Below are positions 1-5,808 of a stretch of DNA of 8,066 nt, in pieces. The stretch is from NCBI GenBank assembly GCA_035642125.1, contig DASQSZ010000030.1, positions 1 through 8,066 on the forward strand. Reading direction: 5' to 3'. Origin of the DNA: CALAED01 sp937891035 (GTDB taxonomy: Bacteria > Actinomycetota > Actinomycetes > Streptosporangiales > Streptosporangiaceae). Under the pieces are notes generated by a model. That model did not search any database and had not been told where the DNA came from. It saw nothing but the letters and a program-made list of their open reading frames with translations. Made by a program: the position numbers and the translations under genes. Position 1 is the first letter of the stretch; every line of letters begins with the position of its first letter.

Positions 1-265
1 CCTCGGGCAGATCGTGCTTACGGTCGTGGTCGGCCTGTACGCGCTCGGCTTCCTGTGGCTGCGCCGGCTGTCGAGGTTCGATATGCCGCAGCGGTTCCTC
101 GGCACGACGGCGGCGACCGAGACCGGTCCGCCGCCCGGCGTTCCGGGCGGCGTTCCCGGCGGCGTTCCCGGCGAGGTCCCGGCGACGGTGGCCGCCTGGC
201 AGCAGGGCAATGGCGCGCGGCTGCGCGGGCGGCATGCCATCGACGGGGGAGGTGGTGCGCCGTGA
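1..265 (+). CDS. TadB-like pilus platform protein, C-terminal end (partial)
   Basis: This is the 3' end of a gene that begins left of the window; codons start at base 2 and the TGA stop is at 263-265. The visible 87 residues begin with one hydrophobic membrane segment (LGQIVLTVVVGLYALGFLWL), then the basic LRRLSRFDMPQRFL stretch. A final helix followed by a basic segment is how TadB-like members of the type II secretion F (T2SF) family usually end. TadB and TadC form the inner-membrane platform on which Flp pili are assembled. After the helix comes an unusual tail of about 55 residues that is rich in Gly, Pro and Val, including a GVPG repeat; family members I know usually stop soon after the last helix. 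The stop overlaps the GTG start of tadC (GTGA), so the two are probably translationally coupled. The TadB assignment rests on the tail of the protein and on position directly before tadC. Confidence 0.72.
   Translation, partial: LGQIVLTVVVGLYALGFLWLRRLSRFDMPQRFLGTTAATETGPPPGVPGGVPGGVPGEVPATVAAWQQGNGARLRGRHAIDGGGGAP
137..172 (+). repeat. 12-bp tandem repeat (GVPG x3) in the TadB tail
   Basis: Three consecutive 12-bp units (137-148, 149-160, 161-172), close to GGCGTTCCCGGC, encode GVPG three times. A fourth degenerate unit (173-184) encodes EVPA. The repeat is in frame, so changes in copy number would lengthen or shorten the C-terminal tail without breaking the gene. Confidence 0.8.
245..252 (+). 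promoter_or_regulatory. Ribosome binding site that fixes the tadC start
   Basis: GGGGGAGG ends 9 bases before the GTG at 262. It lies inside the tadB coding sequence and supports the GTG at 262 as the tadC start. The open frame extends further upstream, to at least base 55, but that extension would overlap tadB by about 200 bases. Confidence 0.7.
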
Positions 266-1179
266 CCGGGGCGCTGCTCGCCGGCGTGGCGTTCGGGGCC
301 GGCTGCTTCCTGCTTTTGCGCGCGCTGTTCCCGCCGCGCCCCGGGCTGGCCGCCAGCCTCGCCGCGTTCGACGCCGCGGTCCGGCGCCGGGCCGCCGCCG
401 CGCGGGTGGACCGGACCTCGCCGACCCAGGAGAAGCTGGGCTGGCTGCGCGCCAAGCTCGGCGGGGCGCTCGCCGCCTTCTACGATTCGCGCGGCTGGGA
501 GCAGCGCACCGTACGGGCCGACCTGGCGATCGTCGGCCGGTCGTTCGAGGCGTTCTTGGCGACGAAGTTCCTGCTGCCGACGGCCGCCGTGCTGTTCATC
601 CCGGTCGCGGTGGCCTACTTTTCCGTCCTCGGGCTCGGCGTGCCGTTCGCCGTCCCGGTGTGGATGTGCCTGCTGATCGCGATCGTCTTCTTCCTGCTTC
701 CCGACGTGCAGCTGCGCCAGGAGGCCGGGCAGCGGCGGGCCGACTTCCGGCACGTGGTCGGTGCCTTCCTCGACCTGGTGGCCATGAACCTGGCCGGCGG
801 GCGAGGCGTCCCCGAGGCGCTGATGGCGGCGTCGCAGGTCGGCGACGGTTGGGCGATGCGGCGGATCAAGGACGCGCTCGCCAACGCCCGCATCACCGGC
901 CTGACCCCCTGGCAGGCCCTCGGCCGGCTCGGCGACGAGATCAACATCGCCGAGCTGCGCGACCTGTCCGCCGCGCTGTCGCTGGTGGCCGACGACGGCG
1001 CTAAAGTACGCCAGTCGCTGACCGCCCGGGCCGCCTCCATGCGCAGCCGCGAGCTGTCGGACGTCGAGGGCAAGGCGGGCGAGCGCTCCCAATCGATGTT
1101 GATCGCGCAGCTGCTGCTGTGCGCCGGCTTTTTGCTGTTCCTGTCGTTCCCCGCCTTGATGAGGGTGATCGCGGCATGA
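262..1179 (+). CDS. tadC: TadC-like type II secretion system F family protein
   Basis: This 305-residue polytopic membrane protein of the T2SF (GspF/TadC) family is an inner-membrane platform component for Flp pilus assembly and is expected to work with TadB and the TadA ATPase. Predicted membrane segments lie near residues 3-22, 100-121, 125-147 and 279-298. The conserved cytoplasmic T2SF helical domain runs from about 155 to 278, with family-typical stretches DFRHVVGAFLDLVAMNLAGG (161-180) and GVPEAL (182-187), and an ALSLVADDGAKV segment near 238-249. Length and topology are usual for TadC, which is shorter than TadB. The GTG start at 262 overlaps the upstream TGA by four bases and has a good Shine-Dalgarno sequence 9 bases upstream. 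The product is followed by a 47-base gap and then the pilin gene. The identification as TadC rather than a second TadB rests on gene order and size. Confidence 0.88.
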   Translation: MTGALLAGVAFGAGCFLLLRALFPPRPGLAASLAAFDAAVRRRAAAARVDRTSPTQEKLGWLRAKLGGALAAFYDSRGWEQRTVRADLAIVGRSFEAFLATKFLLPTAAVLFIPVAVAYFSVLGLGVPFAVPVWMCLLIAIVFFLLPDVQLRQEAGQRRADFRHVVGAFLDLVAMNLAGGRGVPEALMAASQVGDGWAMRRIKDALANARITGLTPWQALGRLGDEINIAELRDLSAALSLVADDGAKVRQSLTARAASMRSRELSDVEGKAGERSQSMLIAQLLLCAGFLLFLSFPALMRVIAA

Positions 1180-1213
1180 CTTGACGCCCGTACCCGGCTC
1201 GACGATGTTCCCC

Positions 1214-1219
1214 GAGGAG
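1214..1219 (+). promoter_or_regulatory. Strong ribosome binding site of the flp pilin gene
   Basis: GAGGAG lies 7 bases before the ATG at 1227, in the 47-base space 1180-1226. This is the only gap of any size inside the operon. The separate strong site fits a need for far more pilin than platform protein. Confidence 0.75.
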
Positions 1220-1226
1220 TACCACC

Positions 1227-1469
1227 ATGAGATCCCTCAACATGATCAACCCCCTGAACGACCCGGCGGTCGTCTATCTGCGCGTCCATTTGGCCGCGCG
1301 CCTGCACCGGCTGCGCACCGAGGCCGCCCGCGGCGGCAGCCGCGGCGCGTCCGCCATCGAATGGGCCATCATCACCGGCATCCTCGCCGCCATCGCCATC
1401 GCGGTCGGCGCGGTCATCAAGAACAAGGTGAGCTCGGCCGCGAACAGCATCTCCACCGGCGACGGGTGA
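1227..1469 (+). CDS. flp: Flp family type IVb major pilin precursor
   Basis: This is an 80-residue prepilin. The cleavage motif is RG|ASAIEW: a prepilin peptidase would cut after Gly40, leaving Ala41 at +1, Glu45 at the conserved +5 position and Trp46 where Flp pilins usually have Tyr. The hydrophobic polymerisation helix follows (about 47-64, AIITGILAAIAIAVGAVI), then a short tail (KNKVSSAANSISTGDG). Mature pilin would be only about 40 residues, typical of Flp. The leader is as long as the mature protein and basic (many Arg and His), which is longer than the classical Aggregatibacter type leader. An in-frame ATG at codon 6 is a possible alternative start, but the Shine-Dalgarno spacing favours 1227. 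The product is expected to polymerise into the thin adhesive Flp pilus. No cysteines are present, unlike the three small proteins downstream. Confidence 0.92.
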   Translation: MRSLNMINPLNDPAVVYLRVHLAARLHRLRTEAARGGSRGASAIEWAIITGILAAIAIAVGAVIKNKVSSAANSISTGDG

Positions 1470-1473
1470 GGCG

Positions 1474-1908
1474 ATGCCGGCCCGTTCGCGCGGGCACGGC
1501 CGAACGCGGGACCGCGGCGCCAGTTCGCTCGAGTTGGCGCTGCTCACGCCGATCCTGCTGTTCGTGATCCTGCTCGTGGTCCAGTTCGCCATGATTTATC
1601 ACGCCCGGCACGTCGCCCTGGCGGCCGCTCAGGCCGGGGCGAGGGTGGCGCGCGGGCAGGACACGGGCGATTGGCAAAGCGCGGCCAAGAGCAAGGCGGA
1701 GTCGTACGCCCGCCAGATCGGCCCCAAGATCATAACCGGTGTCGTCGCGACGCCGAGCGGCGGCGCGGATGAGCGGTTCGTCGACGTCGAGGGCCAGGCG
1801 ATCACGGTGATCCCGTTCATGAGTCTGCGCGTCCATCAGCGCGCGGGGGGGCCGACCGAGTGCTTCCGGCCAGACCGGGACGGCGGTGTCAGTTGCGAAG
1901 CCCCATAG
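1474..1908 (+). CDS. TadE-like minor pilin (pseudopilin)
   Basis: This 144-residue TadE-like protein starts four bases after the flp stop; its GGTGAGG ribosome binding site overlaps that stop. The N-terminus has a prepilin-type site, DRG|ASSLELALLTP: cleavage after Gly15 puts Glu20 at +5, followed by a single hydrophobic helix (about 21-41). After the helix comes the HARHVALAAAQAGARVARG segment (43-61), a small-residue helix typical of TadE-like proteins. The soluble C-terminal domain has two cysteines (130 and 141) that could pair outside the membrane. In characterised Tad systems TadE and TadF are processed by the prepilin peptidase and are needed for pilus production, probably as minor components that help initiate or anchor the fibre. 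Which of the three tandem small genes corresponds to TadE or TadF cannot be decided here. Confidence 0.85.
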   Translation: MPARSRGHGRTRDRGASSLELALLTPILLFVILLVVQFAMIYHARHVALAAAQAGARVARGQDTGDWQSAAKSKAESYARQIGPKIITGVVATPSGGADERFVDVEGQAITVIPFMSLRVHQRAGGPTECFRPDRDGGVSCEAP

Positions 1909-2327
1909 CCCGCGTCGATCGCGGCGATCGCGGCACCTTGGCGTTGGAACTGGCCATCATGACGCCGGTGCTTGTCGCGTTCATGATGCTGATGGTCGGG
2001 GTGGGCCGCATCGTCAACGCGCAAAGCCAGGTGGACAGCGCGGCCAGAGACGCGGTCAGGAACGCCTCGATCGCCCGCAGCGCGGGCGACGCGCAAAGCC
2101 GCGCCGCCACGGCGGCGCAGGCCAGCCTGCGCAACCGCACCTGGTGCCAGGGCGGCCCGAGCACCTCAACCGACACCAGCGCATGGGCGCCGGGCGGCCG
2201 GGTCTCGGTGATCGTGACCTGTGACGCCGATCTCGGCGGCCTTTCGCTGATCGGGTTGCCCGGCGCCAAGCAGATGACCGGCCGCGCCACCGCTCCGCTG
2301 GACACCTTCCGGAGGGCCGAGCCGTGA
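1860..2327 (+). CDS. Second TadE-like minor pilin (pseudopilin)
   Basis: This 155-residue protein (from GTG 1860) has a prepilin-type site, DRG|TLALELAIMTP: cleavage after Gly25 gives Glu30 at +5. One membrane helix follows (about 31-49), then a polar amphipathic helix rich in Ala, Gln and Ser (NAQSQVDSAARDAVRNAS, 53-70), and a C-terminal domain with Cys96 and Cys121. The TadE-like pattern is clear. The start is uncertain: GTG 1860 overlaps the previous gene by 49 bases and has a run of Gs (1845-1851) upstream. TTG 1893 overlaps by only 16 bases and would give a 14-residue leader, close to the 15 residues of the previous protein. Either start leaves the mature protein the same. The stop overlaps the GTG of the next gene (GTGA). 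Confidence 0.82.
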   Translation: MLPARPGRRCQLRSPIARVDRGDRGTLALELAIMTPVLVAFMMLMVGVGRIVNAQSQVDSAARDAVRNASIARSAGDAQSRAATAAQASLRNRTWCQGGPSTSTDTSAWAPGGRVSVIVTCDADLGGLSLIGLPGAKQMTGRATAPLDTFRRAEP

Positions 2328-2761
2328 ACCCAAGGGACTGGGGGGACAGGGGCGACCGGGGCACGATCTCGATGTTCACGGCGATCTTCGCCTTGTTCGT
2401 CATCATGCTGGCCGGCCTGCTGGTCGACGGCGGCCTGGCCATCCACGCCAGGGAGCGCGCCGCGGACATCGCCGAGCAGGCGGCCCGGGCAGGCGCCGAC
2501 GACATCGACGTGACGGCGCTGCGCGAGGGCGGCGAGCCCACCGTCAACACGGCGACCGCCTGCGAGAAGGCGCATCAGCTCGCGGCGTCGTACGGCGACA
2601 GGCTCACGGGCTGGGGATGCGTGCCGAGCACCGATCAGGTGAGCGTGACGATCACCATCACGGTCCAGCCGCAGCTGCTCAATATCGTGCCGGGCCTCGG
2701 CGCGTTTACCATGACGTCGACGGCGATCGCCCGTCCCGAGCGCGGTGGTGACGAGGGCTGA
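2324..2761 (+). CDS. TadG/TadE-like pilus assembly protein
   Basis: This is a 145-residue protein. The GTG start lies in a GTGA overlap with the previous stop and is preceded by GGAGGG (2311-2316) with 7-base spacing. The N-terminus GDRGDRG|TISMFTA resembles the sites of its neighbours, but the +5 residue is Phe18, not Glu. One membrane helix spans about 18-34 and is followed by the VDGGLAIHARERAADIAEQA segment (34-53). This hydrophobic-VDGG-small-helix pattern is typical of the Flp-assembly TadE/G-like group (Pfam 'Tad' N-terminal domain). Cys80 and Cys99 could form a disulfide. A beta-rich stretch VSVTITITVQPQLL (106-119) precedes the C-terminus. It is much shorter than proteobacterial TadG, which carries a von Willebrand-type adhesin domain, so only the N-terminal module is represented. 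Its expected role is a minor or anchoring component on the outer face of the membrane. Confidence 0.75.
   Translation: MNPRDWGDRGDRGTISMFTAIFALFVIMLAGLLVDGGLAIHARERAADIAEQAARAGADDIDVTALREGGEPTVNTATACEKAHQLAASYGDRLTGWGCVPSTDQVSVTITITVQPQLLNIVPGLGAFTMTSTAIARPERGGDEG
2753..2757 (+). promoter_or_regulatory. Ribosome binding site upstream of the LysM-BTAD gene
   Basis: GAGGG lies 3 bases before the ATG at 2761 and 9 bases before a second in-frame ATG at 2767. Spacing favours 2767, while the TGATG overlap with the previous stop (2759-2763) favours re-initiation at 2761. The two starts differ by only two residues. Confidence 0.5.
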
Positions 2762-5700
2762 TGGCAATGCGGCAGGCAGTCAGGACCGGGCGCGGACGCA
2801 GTGCGGGCGACGTTCTGCTCGGCGTGGCGGCGCTGGTCGCGCTCGCCGCGTTGGTGGCCGGCGTGCCGTACGCGCTCTACAGCCGGTTCGGGTCCCCCAT
2901 CCCCGAACAACTGCCCGACCTCGACGCGTTCACCCAGCGGATCGGGCCGAGCTCGGTCATCACGATTCTTGTCTTCCTGGTCTGGCTCGCCTGGCTCCAG
3001 CTGGTCCTGTGCGTGATCGTCGAGGTGTACGCGGGGATTCGCGGCATTGGCGTGCCGACCCGAGTGCCGCTGGCCGGCGGCACCCAGTCCCTCGTACACC
3101 GGCTCGTCGTGACCGCGTTGCTGCTGTTCACGGCGACGACGGCGATCATACCGGCGTTCAGCGGCCGCGCGCCCCAGCCCACCGGGCCCACGGTCACCCA
3201 GTCGCAGCAGTACGTCCCGCCGGCGCCGCTGGCCGCCTTCGAGCCGCAGCTCGATCCGGGCGGGCGGGTCGAGCCGGTCGCGGCCGCGCATCCCCTCGAC
3301 AAACCCGAGGTCGCGAAGATCTACCGGGTGCATCCGCCGGTCGGGCGGCACCACGAGAGCCTGTGGGAGATCGCGGAGAAGTGTCTCGGCGACGGCCGTC
3401 GCTACAAGGAGATCTACCAGCTCAACAAGGGCCGGCAGCAGCCCGACGGCTCCCGGCTGACGATCGCGAGCCTCATCCGGCCCGGCTGGATCCTGCGGCT
3501 GCCCGCCGACGCGGTGGGCGCCAACGTAGTGCCGGCGCACGAGTTGGACGACTACTACCGCTTCGGCAAGCCCCATCACATTCCCGACCACGGCACGAAC
3601 GACCCGGGTCGGCCCGGCAACGGGCACGCCGCGCCGGGCGATGACGCCGCCTCTCCCGGCCGTGACACCGCGTCGCCCGGCCGTGACACCGCGTCGCCCG
3701 GCGATGACGCCGCCGCGCCCGCCCCGGCGCCGGCCCCGCAACGGAGCGCGCCGGAACAGGAGCGGCCTTCGGAACGCCCGCCGGCCGAACAACAGCCGCC
3801 GGCGCCGCCTCAGCCGTCCGAACGAGAGCAGCCCGCCGAACGGCAACAGGCGCCCGAGCAGCAGCCGCCCGAGCAGCAGGCGTCCGACGACCAAACCCAG
3901 CCCATACCGGTCACCGACCACGGCGGCGTCGAGTTCGGCTGGCCGCAGGGACTCGCGGTGGCGTCCCTGCTCGCCGCCGGGCTGCTGGTCGCGCTCGGCC
4001 GGCGCCGCCGCGAGCAGATGTGGCATCGCGCCTTCGGCGAGATGGTCGCCCGGCCGGAGGGCGAGGCGGCCCAGGTCGAGCAGGCGCTCCGCATCGGCGC
4101 CGACACCGAGGCGACCCGGCTGCTCGACCTCGGCCTGCGTCAGCTGTCCAAGGCGCTGGCCGCCGACGATCGGGCGCTGCCCACCGTGTACGGCGTGCAC
4201 CTGGGTCCGGAGAGCCTCGATTTGTGGATCGCCCCGGCCGACCGGTCCGCCCCGGAGCCCTGGGAGGCCCACGACAACGGTCAGGTGTGGCGGCTGCGCG
4301 CGGACCGCGTCCACACCGGCGCCTTCGACCTGGAACGGCTGCGCGACGTCCTGGCGCCCTACCCGGGGCTCATCTCGATCGGCACCAACGACACCGGCCG
4401 CATCCTCGTCGACCTCGAGGCGGCGCACGGCCTCATCGCGCTGCGCGGCCCCGACGACGTACGCCGCGCCGTGCTCGCCGCCGTCGCCGTCGAGCTGGCC
4501 ACGAACCGTTGGTCAGACCACATGCGGATCACGCTGGTCGGCTTCGACGAGGAGCTGTCGCTGATCGCGCCGGACCGGATCCGTTCGGTCGCCTCCCTGG
4601 CCGACGCGCTGCCGGAGCTGGAGGCCCGCAGCGAGGAGGTGCGGCAGGCGCTGGCCGCTTCGGGCGCCGACTCCGTGCTCACCGGCCGGTGCAGGGGCGT
4701 CTTCGGCGAGGCGTGGATGCCGCACTATCTGATCATGGCCGATCCGCCGAGCGAGCAGGAGGCCGAACGGCTGGTCGCGCTGGCCCGGACCGGGCAGCGG
4801 ATGGCCGCCGGCTACATCGTCGCCGGCGACGTCGCGGGCGCCACCTGGACGTGGGACGTGACCGCTGAGGGCCGGCTCAGCGCGGGCGTGCTGGGCTTCG
4901 ACGTCGAGGCGCAACTCGTTCCCGAGCAGCACTATCGGGCCGTCGTCGAGCTCTTCCGGACCGCGCGGCGGCTGGACGGGACGACACTGCCGGCGCAGCG
5001 CGCCGAGGACGAGCCGGCCGCCCCGCTGGGCGACCAGCACGCGGTCGTCGACATCCGGATACTCGGGCCGATCGAGATCGACGCGCCGGGCCCGCTGGAG
5101 GAGAGCCGCCGCGCCGCCTGCACCGAGGTGCTGATCTATCTGGCGGCGCACCCCGGCGGCGTCCACCCCACCGTGCTGAGCGGCGCCGTCTGGCCGATGG
5201 GCGCGACCGCGGGCGTACGGGACGCCACCATAGCCCGCGTCTCCGACTGGCTGGGCCGCGACTCACGCGGCCGGCCGAACATCTACTACGACGAGCGCGG
5301 CCGCATCAAGCTCGGCTCCGAGGTCAGGGTCGACTGGCAGGTCTTCCGCTGGCTGGTCTGGCGGTCGGCGGCCGAGCCCGCGTCGGAGACCGCGTACATG
5401 TCGTACGCCCTCGACCTGCTGCGCGGCCCGCTGCTCGCCGACCGGCCCCGCGGCCGCTACGGCTGGCTCGCCAACGACGACCTGGAGTATGAGTCGGCAG
5501 CCCGGGTCGCCGATGTGGCGCATCGTCTCGTGCTGCTGCGGCTCGACGAGAGCGATCCGAAGGGAGCCGTCGCGGCGGCCCGGGCCGGGCTGCGCTTCAC
5601 CCCGGGCGACGAGGGCATGTGGCGCGACCTGCTGCGGGCCACCCACGCCACGGGCGACCTCACCCAACTTCGGGCCGTCGTCGACGACTTGCGCGACCAG

Positions 5701-5802
5701 ATCGAGCGCGACCCCGCGGCCGACCAGATGCAGCCGGAGACCGAGGCCCTCATCGAAGAACTCATGCCCTACTGGCGCCAGGTCGCCCTCCCCGGCGCCT
5801 AA
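2761..5802 (+). CDS. Membrane-anchored LysM / winged-helix / BTAD regulator of the Tad locus
   Basis: This 1013-residue multidomain protein has membrane segments near 17-39, 66-91, 114-134 and 396-413. A LysM-like domain spans about 186-248 (YRVH..., SLWEIAEKCLGDGRRYKEIY at 200-219, then PGWILRLP at 241-248). A disordered stalk rich in Pro, Gln, Glu and Ala covers about 281-392. After the fourth helix comes GRRRREQ, so by the positive-inside rule LysM and stalk are outside and residues 414-1013 inside. A middle region (about 415-755) is of uncertain family. The end holds a SARP/OmpR-type winged helix (about 763-857, starting VDIRILGPIEI) and a BTAD helical-repeat domain (about 858-1003). LysM binds peptidoglycan; winged helix plus BTAD is the core of SARP regulators. 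I infer a wall-sensing, membrane-tethered regulator coupled to the pilus genes. A structural role in pilus assembly, without DNA binding, is the main alternative. Confidence 0.85.
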   Translation: MAMRQAVRTGRGRSAGDVLLGVAALVALAALVAGVPYALYSRFGSPIPEQLPDLDAFTQRIGPSSVITILVFLVWLAWLQLVLCVIVEVYAGIRGIGVPTRVPLAGGTQSLVHRLVVTALLLFTATTAIIPAFSGRAPQPTGPTVTQSQQYVPPAPLAAFEPQLDPGGRVEPVAAAHPLDKPEVAKIYRVHPPVGRHHESLWEIAEKCLGDGRRYKEIYQLNKGRQQPDGSRLTIASLIRPGWILRLPADAVGANVVPAHELDDYYRFGKPHHIPDHGTNDPGRPGNGHAAPGDDAASPGRDTASPGRDTASPGDDAAAPAPAPAPQRSAPEQERPSERPPAEQQPPAPPQPSEREQPAERQQAPEQQPPEQQASDDQTQPIPVTDHGGVEFGWPQGLAVASLLAAGLLVALGRRRREQMWHRAFGEMVARPEGEAAQVEQALRIGADTEATRLLDLGLRQLSKALAADDRALPTVYGVHLGPESLDLWIAPADRSAPEPWEAHDNGQVWRLRADRVHTGAFDLERLRDVLAPYPGLISIGTNDTGRILVDLEAAHGLIALRGPDDVRRAVLAAVAVELATNRWSDHMRITLVGFDEELSLIAPDRIRSVASLADALPELEARSEEVRQALAASGADSVLTGRCRGVFGEAWMPHYLIMADPPSEQEAERLVALARTGQRMAAGYIVAGDVAGATWTWDVTAEGRLSAGVLGFDVEAQLVPEQHYRAVVELFRTARRLDGTTLPAQRAEDEPAAPLGDQHAVVDIRILGPIEIDAPGPLEESRRAACTEVLIYLAAHPGGVHPTVLSGAVWPMGATAGVRDATIARVSDWLGRDSRGRPNIYYDERGRIKLGSEVRVDWQVFRWLVWRSAAEPASETAYMSYALDLLRGPLLADRPRGRYGWLANDDLEYESAARVADVAHRLVLLRLDESDPKGAVAAARAGLRFTPGDEGMWRDLLRATHATGDLTQLRAVVDDLRDQIERDPAADQMQPETEALIEELMPYWRQVALPGA
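3634..3717 (+). repeat. 21-bp tandem repeat x4 in the stalk of the LysM-BTAD protein
   Basis: Four consecutive 21-bp units encode the heptapeptides PGDDAAS, PGRDTAS, PGRDTAS and PGDDAAA (residues 292-319). The two inner units are identical at the protein level; the outer two share GATGACGCCGCC. The array is in frame at the start of the low-complexity stalk between the LysM domain and the fourth membrane helix, so its copy number would set stalk length. Confidence 0.85.
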
Positions 5803-5808
5803 TCCCCG

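Noticed and set aside
55..261. Upstream extension of the tadC frame
   Set aside because: It would overlap tadB by about 200 bases and encodes an Arg-rich sequence without family resemblance. The GTG at 262 has a good ribosome binding site and begins directly with a membrane helix.
1181..1209. Internal promoter before flp (TTGACG, 17 bases, GATGTT)
   Set aside because: The -10 is weak and the predicted transcript start would fall within the Shine-Dalgarno sequence.
2635..4428. A 597-codon open frame on the minus strand
   Set aside because: It lies antisense to the LysM-BTAD gene and runs through its low-complexity stalk, giving Arg/Leu/Gly-rich repeats. Long antisense frames are expected at this G+C content and no domain is recognisable.
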